Shown piece after piece: positions 1-8,100 of a stretch of DNA of 64,000 nucleotides. Below the pieces are notes generated by a model. The model was given only the letters and a program-made list of their open reading frames with translations, had not been told where the DNA came from and searched no databases. Positions within the stretch are counted from its first letter, which is position 1, and every line of letters begins with the position of its first letter. Both the position numbers and the translations under genes were made by a program. Origin of the DNA: Cryomorphaceae bacterium (lineage in GTDB: Bacteria > Bacteroidota > Bacteroidia > Flavobacteriales_D > Cryomorphaceae); the NCBI GenBank assembly GCA_003565555.1, contig PXBH01000145.1, forward strand, positions 96,033-160,032, in the 5' to 3' direction.

Positions 1-753
1 GTATTTGCCGCCAATGAAAACCACAGTCCCGGGCCCGATTTTATTGCCGATCAGAAAAAATGGACGCTTGTGGAAGACCCCCGCGATATCGATATTGACG
101 CGGTAGCACGGTGGTCACAATACGCCCCGGGAGACTTCCTGTTCAGCCTCAAGCCCAGAATCCAACTCAACCCTGAGTTTGGGAATGTGGCGGAGCCGGC
201 TACAAAACGTTACTGGAACCGCGATGTGTACACCCACGTGCGGTGGGCAGAGCTCGAGGCGGACAGCAATGACGCGGGTTTCAGATCTGCCGATACTTTG
301 AAGCTTGCCGTGGGCGACACTGCCTTCGTGGGCTCCACCATGATTCGACTCAACGGCCTGTCCGTCATTCGCCCCGAACAGCGTGAAGAATACATGACAG
401 GTGAAAATGATCTGGCAGTGAGGGCTATGGTCGGTATACGCGATGACCGCGGGAATACATTCGAAGTGGAGCCCCTCTACATCCTACGCGACTCCGTGAT
501 GCACATCCCCGATCCCGTGATTCAGGATGAGACGGGCTTGCAGGTGTCCTTCATAAAAATTGATCCGCTTACCGGGCAGCATGAATTCAGTGTAGCGGAA
601 CATTACAGCAGGCGTAAAGAGTTTATCGTCATGCAAGCCATCCAATTCCCGATGATCAATATACTGTGGATCGGTTGTATCGTCATGTTCCTCGGAACCA
701 TGATGGCCGTAAGGCACAGGATCAAACAACGGAAAAAACTTAAAGCAGCATGA
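1..753 (+). CDS. Cytochrome c assembly protein (CcmF/CcsA family), C-terminal fragment
   Basis: The frame is open from base 1, so this is the last 250 residues of a larger gene cut by the window edge. The visible part is a long extracytoplasmic stretch (residues 1 to about 210) with the family-like segment TKRYWNRDVYTHV, followed by one C-terminal membrane helix (MINILWIGCIVMFLGTMM) and a short basic tail. This is the usual ending of the large fused haem-handling proteins for cytochrome c maturation in Bacteroidota; they present haem to apocytochromes on the outer face of the inner membrane. The gene overlaps the next one by 4 bases (ATGA), so the two are translationally coupled. Family assignment is inferred from the tail only; the haem-binding WWD region lies outside the window. 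Confidence 0.7.
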   Translation, partial: VFAANENHSPGPDFIADQKKWTLVEDPRDIDIDAVARWSQYAPGDFLFSLKPRIQLNPEFGNVAEPATKRYWNRDVYTHVRWAELEADSNDAGFRSADTLKLAVGDTAFVGSTMIRLNGLSVIRPEQREEYMTGENDLAVRAMVGIRDDRGNTFEVEPLYILRDSVMHIPDPVIQDETGLQVSFIKIDPLTGQHEFSVAEHYSRRKEFIVMQAIQFPMINILWIGCIVMFLGTMMAVRHRIKQRKKLKAA

Positions 754-1538
754 GCACCATCAAACGAATTTCACTCATCGGCGCGGGGCGGGTAGCACAC
801 CACCTGGGTACCGAACTGCACAAGCACGGAGCGGAGATTGTTTCCGTATACGGACGTGACCCGAAAGAATCTGAAGAACTGGCGCAAAAGCTGGGTACCA
901 ACCAATCTTTGTCGCTCGATATCAAGATAAATGCCGACCTCATTTTGATTGCGGTCAGCGATGACGCGGTGGCGGAAGTTGCACGCGGTTTGCCGAAAGG
1001 CACGGATGCACTCGTGGTGCACACCTCGGGTGCCGTGCCCATGACGGATCTTCCGGACCACCTGCGGAGGGGGGTCTTTTACCCCTTGCAGAGCTTTTCT
1101 TACGACAAGCAGGTACGTTGGGAAAATGTACCTTTCTGTATAGAAGCCGAAAATGATGAAGACGTGAATGCGCTCGGTGAGCTCGCAGAACGCATTTCCC
1201 GAAAGGTACATCTGCTCAGCAGCGAACAGCGCAAGGCACTGCACCTCGCAGCAGTTTTTGCCAACAATTTCTCCAACCTCATGTTCGAGTACGCCGAAGA
1301 GATTTTGGAAAAAGCGGAAATCGACCGTTCAATTCTGCATCCCCTGATTGTGGAAACATCGAACAAGGTCCTCATGCAGCCCGCGGCAAAAGCACAAACC
1401 GGCCCGGCAAAGCGCGGTGATACCGACACCATTAAAGCACACCGCCTGCTGATGGAAGAAGGGAGCAGTCTGCGGGAGGTATACGACCTCCTGACTGCCG
1501 AAATCTATAAGCGAAGCGATCACGAAGATGAGCTATAA
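750..1538 (+). CDS. Rossmann-fold and DUF2520 domain protein
   Basis: The 262-residue product starts with a dinucleotide-binding loop (SLIGAGRVAHHLG, residues 8-20) and a Rossmann fold to about residue 125. An all-helical C-terminal half follows (LHLAAVFANNFSNLMFEYAEEIL and after), which is the DUF2520 signature. The family resembles F420-dependent NADP oxidoreductases and 6-phosphogluconate dehydrogenase-like enzymes, but its substrate is not established. It sits between a cytochrome c assembly gene and a KdsC-like phosphatase with short overlaps at both ends (4 and 11 bases), the common Bacteroidota arrangement, so it is surely cotranscribed. A soluble oxidoreductase is likely; no specific reaction can be assigned from sequence. 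Confidence 0.85.
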   Translation: MSTIKRISLIGAGRVAHHLGTELHKHGAEIVSVYGRDPKESEELAQKLGTNQSLSLDIKINADLILIAVSDDAVAEVARGLPKGTDALVVHTSGAVPMTDLPDHLRRGVFYPLQSFSYDKQVRWENVPFCIEAENDEDVNALGELAERISRKVHLLSSEQRKALHLAAVFANNFSNLMFEYAEEILEKAEIDRSILHPLIVETSNKVLMQPAAKAQTGPAKRGDTDTIKAHRLLMEEGSSLREVYDLLTAEIYKRSDHEDEL

Positions 1539-2046
1539 ACAGCGTCTGCCCCGGATAACAACCTTAATCTTTGACGTGGACGGCGTTTTCACCGATGGTA
1601 CCGTCACCGTAATGCCCGACGGACAATTGTTGCGTAATCTCAGTGCAAAGGATTGTTACGCATTGCAGTACGCCGTAAAACAAGGTATGCGGGTGGCCAT
1701 TATCACCGGGAGTAATTCTATGTCCGTGGCTGAAAGCCTCCGGCACCTCGGGGTGCGCCACATTTTCTTACAGAGCAGCAATAAGCTCACGGTTTACGAA
1801 AAGTTTACAGCGGCGGAAGGAATATCTGATGAAGAGATTCTTTATATGGGGGACGACATTCCCGACTATGCCGTACTTTCGCGGACAGGTATTTCTTGCT
1901 GTCCCGCCGATGCGGGTGAAGAGGTGAAGCGCATATGCCATTACGTATCCCGCAAAAACGGCGGAAAAGGCTGTGTGCGCGATGTCATAGAACAGACCCT
2001 TCGCGCCCAAAACAAGTGGTTTGGTGAGGATGCCTTGATCTGGTAG
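1528..2046 (+). CDS. kdsC: KdsC-like HAD phosphatase
   Basis: This 172-residue single-domain HAD protein has the C0 (capless) layout of 3-deoxy-D-manno-octulosonate 8-phosphate phosphatase. Motif I is IFDVDGVFTDG (both aspartates present), motif II is IITGSNS, and motif III/IV is LYMGDDIPDYAVL. KdsC removes phosphate from KDO-8-P on the way to lipid A-KDO. Length fits KdsC (about 170-190). It overlaps the DUF2520 gene by 11 bases and is followed after 3 bases by the UbiA gene. KdsC-like HADs also include other sugar-acid phosphatases, and no kdsA or kdsB is in view, so the substrate is inferred. Confidence 0.8.
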   Translation: MSYKQRLPRITTLIFDVDGVFTDGTVTVMPDGQLLRNLSAKDCYALQYAVKQGMRVAIITGSNSMSVAESLRHLGVRHIFLQSSNKLTVYEKFTAAEGISDEEILYMGDDIPDYAVLSRTGISCCPADAGEEVKRICHYVSRKNGGKGCVRDVIEQTLRAQNKWFGEDALIW

Positions 2047-2049
2047 CCC

Positions 2050-3045
2050 ATGGAAACGCTTCGCAACATCTTCAGATTATCCCGACCGCTTAATCTGGGC
2101 ATTATTGCGCTCACCATGTGGCTCATGATGCGGTACGTACTCAAACCCTTTGTCGAGGTGAACGGGTATGAACTTCAGCTTTCTGACGGGAAGTTTTTTC
2201 TTTTAATTCTCGCCACCCTGCTGATCGCCGCTGCCGGAAATGTGATCAATGATTACTTCGATCAGCGCACAGACCGCATCAACAAGCCGCGTGATATCAT
2301 TGTGGGCGTGCATGTGAAGCGAAGGGTAGCCATGGCTGTGCATCAAATTTTCAATTTGACAGGCCTTTCCCTTGCCTTTTACATCGCTTGGAGTGTGGAT
2401 ATCTGGAAGCTGAGCATTGTGCACTTTTTTGCTGCCGGTTCATTGTGGTTTTACAGCGTACAATTTAAGCGTGAGTTGATCATCGGGAATGTCATGGTGG
2501 CCTTGCTCGCCGGACTGGTCCCGGTTTTGGTGGGGATATACGAAATCCCGCTCCTGATCAGAGAATACGGTGCAGATGTGGCAAGGTATTTTAAGATTAC
2601 CAGACCCGGTGAGGACCCCGCTGTGTATTTCAAGTACATGTTCTATTTTATTTTCGCTTATGCGGGCTTTGCCTTTGCTTTGAACCTGATCCGGGAAATA
2701 CAGAAAGATATGGCAGATGTGAAGGGCGACAAAAGAATCGGCGCACAGACCATTCCGCTCGTCTACGGCATTAAGAATGCCAAGCGAATCACCGCCGCAC
2801 TTATTGTCGCGGTAATCGCGGGATTGGTTTTGATTCAGCAGTTGGTTGTCAATGATATTTGGTCCCTGATATACATGCTTGCAGCCGTGGTTGTTCCGCT
2901 GTGCTTTAGTTTGTATTTCAATCATTTTGCCGTCAGGCGACCCGAATTTATTCGGGCGGGAAATGCCTTGAAGGTTGCCATGCTGGGAGGATTGCTGTAC
3001 AGCGTATTACATTATTACGTCTACTACACCACGGTTTTTGATTGA
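2050..3045 (+). CDS. UbiA-family prenyltransferase, geranylgeranylglycerol-phosphate transferase type
   Basis: A 331-residue polytopic protein with about eight membrane helices. The first aspartate-rich motif is NDYFDQRTDRINKP (about residues 67-80) and the second is REIQKDMADVKGDKR (about 217-231), the two Mg-diphosphate-binding sites of UbiA enzymes. In Bacteroidota this copy next to Maf and KdsC is usually named geranylgeranylglycerol-phosphate geranylgeranyltransferase, by analogy with archaeal lipid enzymes. It could act on another acceptor, such as a quinone ring. Its 3-prime end overlaps the start of maf. Confidence 0.8.
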   Translation: METLRNIFRLSRPLNLGIIALTMWLMMRYVLKPFVEVNGYELQLSDGKFFLLILATLLIAAAGNVINDYFDQRTDRINKPRDIIVGVHVKRRVAMAVHQIFNLTGLSLAFYIAWSVDIWKLSIVHFFAAGSLWFYSVQFKRELIIGNVMVALLAGLVPVLVGIYEIPLLIREYGADVARYFKITRPGEDPAVYFKYMFYFIFAYAGFAFALNLIREIQKDMADVKGDKRIGAQTIPLVYGIKNAKRITAALIVAVIAGLVLIQQLVVNDIWSLIYMLAAVVVPLCFSLYFNHFAVRRPEFIRAGNALKVAMLGGLLYSVLHYYVYYTTVFD

Positions 3046-3628
3046 TCCGAGTCCATACCGCATTGTCCTTGCTTCCAAGTCGCCGAGAAGGCATGAGCTT
3101 CTTGCCGGGCTGGAAATACCCTTCGAAATACGCGCCAAGGATACGGACGAGTCCTACCCGGAAAACCTGCGCGGAGCGGAGATCGCCGAGTTTTTGGCCC
3201 TGATCAAGTCGGAGGCCTTCGACGCTGAAATCGCAAAAGATGAAGTGATCGTAACTGCGGATACCATTGTGGTGCTCGGTGACACTGTATTTAATAAGCC
3301 TGCGTCGGAAGATGAAGCGGTGGAGATGATTGCCGCGCTCACGGGAAATACGCACAGCGTAATTACCGGAGTAGCCCTTTCCGATGCTTCGAGACGGCGC
3401 GTATTCAGCGAAACTACCGAGGTAACCTTCGGTGAGGTAAACCCCGAGGAGGTCAGGCATTATGTGCACAAGTACGCCCCCTTCGACAAGGCCGGAGCAT
3501 ACGGTATTCAGGAATGGATAGGGTATGTGGGCATCGAAAGTATTCGGGGCTCTTTTTACAACGTGATGGGCTTCCCCACACGACGCTTTTATAATGAACT
3601 TAAGTTGTTTTTAGGTCGTGAAAGTTGA
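3038..3628 (+). CDS. maf: Maf-like nucleotide pyrophosphatase
   Basis: The product begins IVLASKSPRRHELL, the invariant N-terminal Maf motif, and carries the catalytic stretch EVIVTADTIVV and the FDKAGAYGIQEW segment. Maf proteins hydrolyse non-canonical or modified nucleoside triphosphates (dTTP/UTP, or m7GTP in the YceF type) to monophosphates. The open frame runs upstream to 2975, but that part lies wholly inside the UbiA gene and would add about 20 residues not found in the family. I chose TTG at 3038, which gives 196 residues and an 8-base overlap with the UbiA stop; ATT at 3041 is possible. Start confidence is moderate, identity is high. Confidence 0.9.
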   Translation: MIDPSPYRIVLASKSPRRHELLAGLEIPFEIRAKDTDESYPENLRGAEIAEFLALIKSEAFDAEIAKDEVIVTADTIVVLGDTVFNKPASEDEAVEMIAALTGNTHSVITGVALSDASRRRVFSETTEVTFGEVNPEEVRHYVHKYAPFDKAGAYGIQEWIGYVGIESIRGSFYNVMGFPTRRFYNELKLFLGRES

Positions 3629-4343
3629 TATTCTTGTAATTACTGCGCATCCGGATGACGCGGAGCTCAGCTGCGGAGGGACCATTGTTTCGGCGGTGGT
3701 ACAGGGCAAAAAAGTAGCGGCACTCGATCTTACCCGTGGCGAACTCGGTACCCGGGGCACCCCGCAAACCAGAGCGGAAGAGGCTGCTGCAGCTGCAGAA
3801 ATTCTCGGACTCTCCGCCAGAGAGAATGCGGGCTTACCGGACGGATTTTTGGCCAATGACAAAGCACAACAGATGGCAGTGGTGCCGTACATCAGAAAAT
3901 ACCGACCCGACATCGTAATCACCAATGCCGTGCGTGACCGTCACCCCGACCACGGCAAGGGATCAGCCCTGGCAAGTGATGCCTGCTTCTTGAGCGGGCT
4001 TAAGGCTATCACAACCACCGACGAGCAAGGCAGGACTCAGAATGCTTGGCGGCCTTCGGCAGTGTACCATATTATTCAGGACAGGCGCATTGAGCCTGAT
4101 TTTATTGTCGATATTTCAGGTAGCTTCGGGCAAAAAATGCGGGCCGTCAAGGCCTACAGGAGTCAGTTTTTTACGGGCGAGGCCCAAGATCCGAAGGACG
4201 TGACCCCCATTTCTACCCCGGCTTTTATGGACCTGCTTGAATTGCGCGCCCGCGAATTCGGCAGACTTATCGGAGCGGAATACGGCGAAGGCTTTACCGT
4301 AGAACGTCCGATCGGGGTATCAGACCTTGCGCATTTACATTAA
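3618..4343 (+). CDS. bshB1: Bacillithiol biosynthesis deacetylase BshB1
   Basis: A 241-residue LmbE/PIG-L family metal-dependent deacetylase. The zinc site is visible as AHPDDAELSCGG (residues 9-20) and the later histidine in DRHPDHGKG. The region GELGTRGTPQTRAEEA is typical of BshB1, which removes the acetyl group from GlcNAc-malate to give GlcN-malate, the second step of bacillithiol synthesis. Start is GTG at 3618, overlapping maf by 11 bases. bshA and bshC are not in this window. It is the last gene of the rightward operon; I see no clear terminator before the convergent LuxR gene. Confidence 0.92.
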   Translation: MKVDILVITAHPDDAELSCGGTIVSAVVQGKKVAALDLTRGELGTRGTPQTRAEEAAAAAEILGLSARENAGLPDGFLANDKAQQMAVVPYIRKYRPDIVITNAVRDRHPDHGKGSALASDACFLSGLKAITTTDEQGRTQNAWRPSAVYHIIQDRRIEPDFIVDISGSFGQKMRAVKAYRSQFFTGEAQDPKDVTPISTPAFMDLLELRAREFGRLIGAEYGEGFTVERPIGVSDLAHLH

Positions 4344-4381
4344 TTGCATCTCGCCTTTGTGCGGGTTTTCGGAAGCGTCAT

Positions 4382-4969
4382 CTACTCTGCCAATCCGTTG
4401 ATCGCCGCCCATTGCAGAAAAGCGTGGTATTCAGCCTTCCCGTTACAGGCCAATCTCTTGCGCATCCTTTTTCTGTGATTTTTTACGGTGTTCTCAGCGA
4501 TGCACAGATGGTCTGCGATTTCTGCGGAACTCATGCCCCTGCCTACCAGCACAGCGATTTGCCGCTCGCGGAAAGAGAGTGAAAGGTATTTTTCGGGCAT
4601 TTCAGTCTCCTCGTCCGTCACAGGCAGGATCTCCAAAAGACTTTTTATCCCGATTCTCAAATTATGAAGCTCGAAAAAGAACGAAAACAGTTCCGTGCCG
4701 TCCGCTGAGGTCTTGGAAAACTTGAGGGCATCAACAGGCCTTTTCTTACCGCGTACACGAATGGAGACAAGTTCTAATTCTACCCCGCTTTGCTTGCGAA
4801 TATCAGATTTGTCAACTCCGTTTGCTTTCTGTCTTTTTTTGTTGGCTTCTACGCCTTCCAAGATTTTAGATGCAGCTTTCAGGGTTCCCGACAGGGTGTC
4901 TTCCACTGCGAAAATGGCACCGGCATTTTCCGTGAACTGATCAATATTTCTTAAGTCTGACGGTTCCAT
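4382..4969 (-). CDS. LuxR-family DNA-binding regulator with unknown N-terminal domain
   Basis: A 195-residue protein. Residues about 130-190 form a GerE/LuxR helix-turn-helix: LSFRERQIAVLVGRGMSSAE, then IADHLCIAENTVKNHRKRMR. The N-terminal 125 residues show no receiver-domain aspartate pattern and no PAS motif that I recognise; they are rich in charged residues with a hydrophobic FSFFFELHNLRIGIKSLLEI segment. No kinase is adjacent. The gene lies just downstream of the giant CotH cluster on the same strand but is cut off from it by a terminator at 5081-5106, so it has its own promoter (box at 4993-5002) and a 16-bp palindrome at 5025-5040 just upstream. It could regulate the secreted genes next to it; that is inference. 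Confidence 0.8.
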   Translation of the reverse strand: MEPSDLRNIDQFTENAGAIFAVEDTLSGTLKAASKILEGVEANKKRQKANGVDKSDIRKQSGVELELVSIRVRGKKRPVDALKFSKTSADGTELFSFFFELHNLRIGIKSLLEILPVTDEETEMPEKYLSLSFRERQIAVLVGRGMSSAEIADHLCIAENTVKNHRKRMRKRLACNGKAEYHAFLQWAAINGLAE

Positions 4970-4992
4970 GATATCTGTAGAGGTTGGTTAAC

Positions 4993-5040
4993 GTCAAATG
5001 TAGCGGGCTGCGACCGGTTGTACCTACTCATAAATGAGTA
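4993..5040 (-). promoter_or_regulatory. Promoter -7 box and 16-bp palindrome upstream of the LuxR-type gene
   Basis: On the minus strand TACATTTGAC (4993-5002) fits the Bacteroidota -7 box TAnnTTTG, about 25 bases before the ATG. Upstream, 5025-5040 is a perfect dyad TACTCAT-AA-ATGAGTA. A dyad of this size next to a GerE-type gene is a natural candidate for an autoregulatory operator. No good -33 TTG is visible at the expected spacing. The run of T right after the dyad on + could alternatively make it a weak hairpin, but no + gene would use it. Confidence 0.4.
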
Positions 5041-5080
5041 TTTTTTTCGACCGATGGCTGTTTTCGACAGAAAAAACACC

Positions 5081-5106
5081 AAAAAAAGGCGACCGTCGGG
5101 TCGCCT
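5081..5106 (-). terminator. Intrinsic terminator of the first CotH gene
   Basis: Stem GGCGACC (5088-5094) and GGTCGCC (5099-5105) with loop GTCG. On the minus strand the second arm is followed by seven U (A tract 5081-5087). It sits 30 bases past the stop codon at 5136. Confidence 0.85.
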
Positions 5107-5135
5107 CTTAAATCTTCAAGTGCTTTTGCTAACCT

Positions 5136-8100
5136 TTACCGTGCGATCATGAATTTTTCAATCACGGTTTCTGACTCAGTGGTGAGCCTGTATAGGTATA
5201 CCCCGTTCGGAAGGTAATTGCCGTCAAATTCGAGTCGATATTCCAGGTCGGGGGTAGTAATTTGGCTGAAAATACGTCGGAGCATGCGCCCGCTGAGGTC
5301 ATACACTTCCAGTGTGGCGTACTCTTCGCGGGGATTAGAGAAGTGTACAAATGACTGACCGGTAGTCGGATTTGGAGATGAAGTGATCACTGCTCCGCAA
5401 CTCACCACAGATACATTTACACCGTTGGAGACGGAAAAGCATCCTTGCAGGTCGGCAGCCGATTGCACCCCGGAGAGGTTTACGCCCTGCGCATACGAGA
5501 GGTGGCGCACTTGGTAAGTGCCCGCACCGTAAGGATTCAGGTTGAAATTCCCCGTACTGTTGCTCGCCAATACGGGGCTGCCCGGTTGAGACAGGTTGAC
5601 AAGAAAGAACCGGCTGCCGAACCCGGCAGCTCCTGTCAGCTCCGTAGTAATCACTGTTTGGCTGCCCGATGCCTCACATACCGTGGTGGGAGAGGTGGGG
5701 GTGAGCACTCCCGCTGCGGGCTCTTCACTCAAAAAGACATTGACCGTATTTGATGACGACCAACATCCCGCCACATCTGCAAGTTGCGCGGCATTTGTGA
5801 TCGCGGCCAACTGCGCGGCATCAACATCTGCTTCGAAGCGCAGGTGCCGGATGCGGTACTGCCCGGGCGGGTAAACATCCAGGTTGAAGTTGGCATTGCC
5901 TGCACGAACGTCCAGCACATTGTTGTCACTATCCAGAAGGCCGTAGCGTCCGAATTGCCCCACGGCACCCGTGAGTTGGATGTTTACACCCTGCGGTTCC
6001 CCCGTTTGTGCGCACAGACTTACCGGCGAGAGGGCAGTCAAAGTGCCGCCGTTTGCATTGCACGGCAGGTCGAGGGTAAACGGTACGGTATTGAAATCGC
6101 CGAAAGCGGCACCGTCATCCTCCTTTCGCCAATTGTTCGTGTCATGGATCAGCGGACTGTATTCCGCAAAAGAGTCTGCCCCTTCTCTCGTGTCATTATA
6201 TTCCGCATTCAATGCGTGGAGCACGATGTTTCCGAAAGGAATATTCAGGGCTTCGGGAAGATAGGAGGTAGGGTTGGTCACTTCACCCTCCGTGAGCCAT
6301 TCGCTCAGGTATGAGAGACCGTATATCCAGTGCGGCCCTTTCACCCCTCCCTGAATGATAAAAATGTTGTCGCCGTTCTGTGAAAGTCCGCCCATATCGC
6401 CGGCCAAGATCGTGCCGAGGTCGGTTCCTTCTCCGTCTCCGAATTCGGGACCGCCTATTTTGACCACGGTACCCGCCGGAATCGCGGCACCCGTGTTGTT
6501 TTGCCAGATAAGTGCATTTTCATTGTCTTTCAGTGCTGTGCCTGTCCATCCCTTATCGGTAAATATGAGTACAGCCTCGTCGGGAATCGGGACCTGATTG
6601 GTAAAAGCGATGCCGTCATTGGCCACTGATCTGTAACCGATCACGACCACGTCTCCCGCGGCAAGGTTTACGGGATAACCGATTTCCCCGGAAAGGATGA
6701 CGGAAACCGGTGCCGCGTTACCGCCTAAATGCAGCAAGGGAAGCCCGCTGTAAAACCCCGCTTCGCCTTCGGAGCCGAGTCTTACGAAAATTTCTCGGTC
6801 CAAGCTTCCGCCGTTATAAGCTACGGTAATCTGAGAAGAAAACTCCTCACCGTCTGCAGACACCTCAAAAGGTGCCGGGCAAATAACGGAAATCGTCCCG
6901 GCGGCGGGCGTCAAAAAATTTCCGGTGAGCATATACGAATCAGCACCGCTCGGATCCTGACCTTCATTGCGGTAGAAACCGCCCAGCTCTGTAACCGATG
7001 CCAGCAGAATCGGGTTGGCTGCCGAACCGGTTGTGATCAGCACGTCATCCACGGAGATTTCCGGCCTGTTGCCGCTGTCTCCCTCCTCTTGGTAATACAC
7101 CCACCGCAGGTGCACCTCTTCTTGCTCGGTCAGGAACTCAGGAAATTCGATCAGGAAACTCTCCGCTGCTCCCTCAGATTTATCAGCTGAAGAGAAAGTG
7201 ACGGGAAGGTCGAAATCACTGAATGCACCCTGCCCTCCGATACGGTATTGCAGCCTTACGGCAAATTGGCGGGCTCCTTCCGTGACGAGGCGGTTTACCC
7301 AGCTCATCTCTGCCTCGGATACGCCTGTGGTATTCAATGTGACGGAAGCAGAGCCGATGTACCTGTCGGGATCGGCGTCTCCGCTGTTGCAATTGTTGTA
7401 CTGCGGATTGCCCGTGGTGATGAAGGAGAATCCGCCTTCTCCGAGCCCGTTGATTCGCGGGCGGTTTGTTTTGTCAAAGGCGCAGTCATACGCTGAAATT
7501 CCGGGGGCGAAGACATCATAAGCGGAATCAGAAGGGTTTTCGCTCCACCAAAAGGACATGAAATCAGGAGAGGAGCCGGGAATTTCGTCGGCCGCCCAAG
7601 ACCCGAATACGAAATCGCCTTCCGCGAGTATATGCGCCGGACCGGGACCGGGGCTCAGCGAAAGTCCGCTGAAGCTGATATTGTCAAAGCGCACATTTCC
7701 GGAGGTGTTCGAGGCGGCCTCGTCGGTAAACAATATTCGTACGGCAAAATCGGGATTGTCATTTGCTTCCGCCACACCATCCAAATCAAAGCTGTACGCG
7801 CTGTATTCCGTGAAAACCGAATCGGTGCCCAGAGGGATCCAAGGCCCGCCGGATGAGGTGCGGAAATACAGCTCTGTAAACGTGGCTCCGTTGTTGGTGC
7901 GCCTTGCGGCATAATCGAGACGGATGTCTGAATAGCCCGTGGTCGGTGCTTCGATGATCAGTTCACGGGTATCTGAGGGATTTCTCACCCGGAGTCCCCG
8001 ACCCGCAGGCTCTCCGAACTGAAGGTTGATGTCAGACCCGTCATTGACATCGTCCATAAAGCCGTCACCCGTGCCCGGATAAGATATGTTGCCCGGATCG

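Noticed and set aside
5025..5047. Palindrome followed by T run as a plus-strand terminator for bshB1
   Set aside because: The bshB1 gene ends at 4343 and a minus-strand gene lies between, so a terminator here would be far from its gene.
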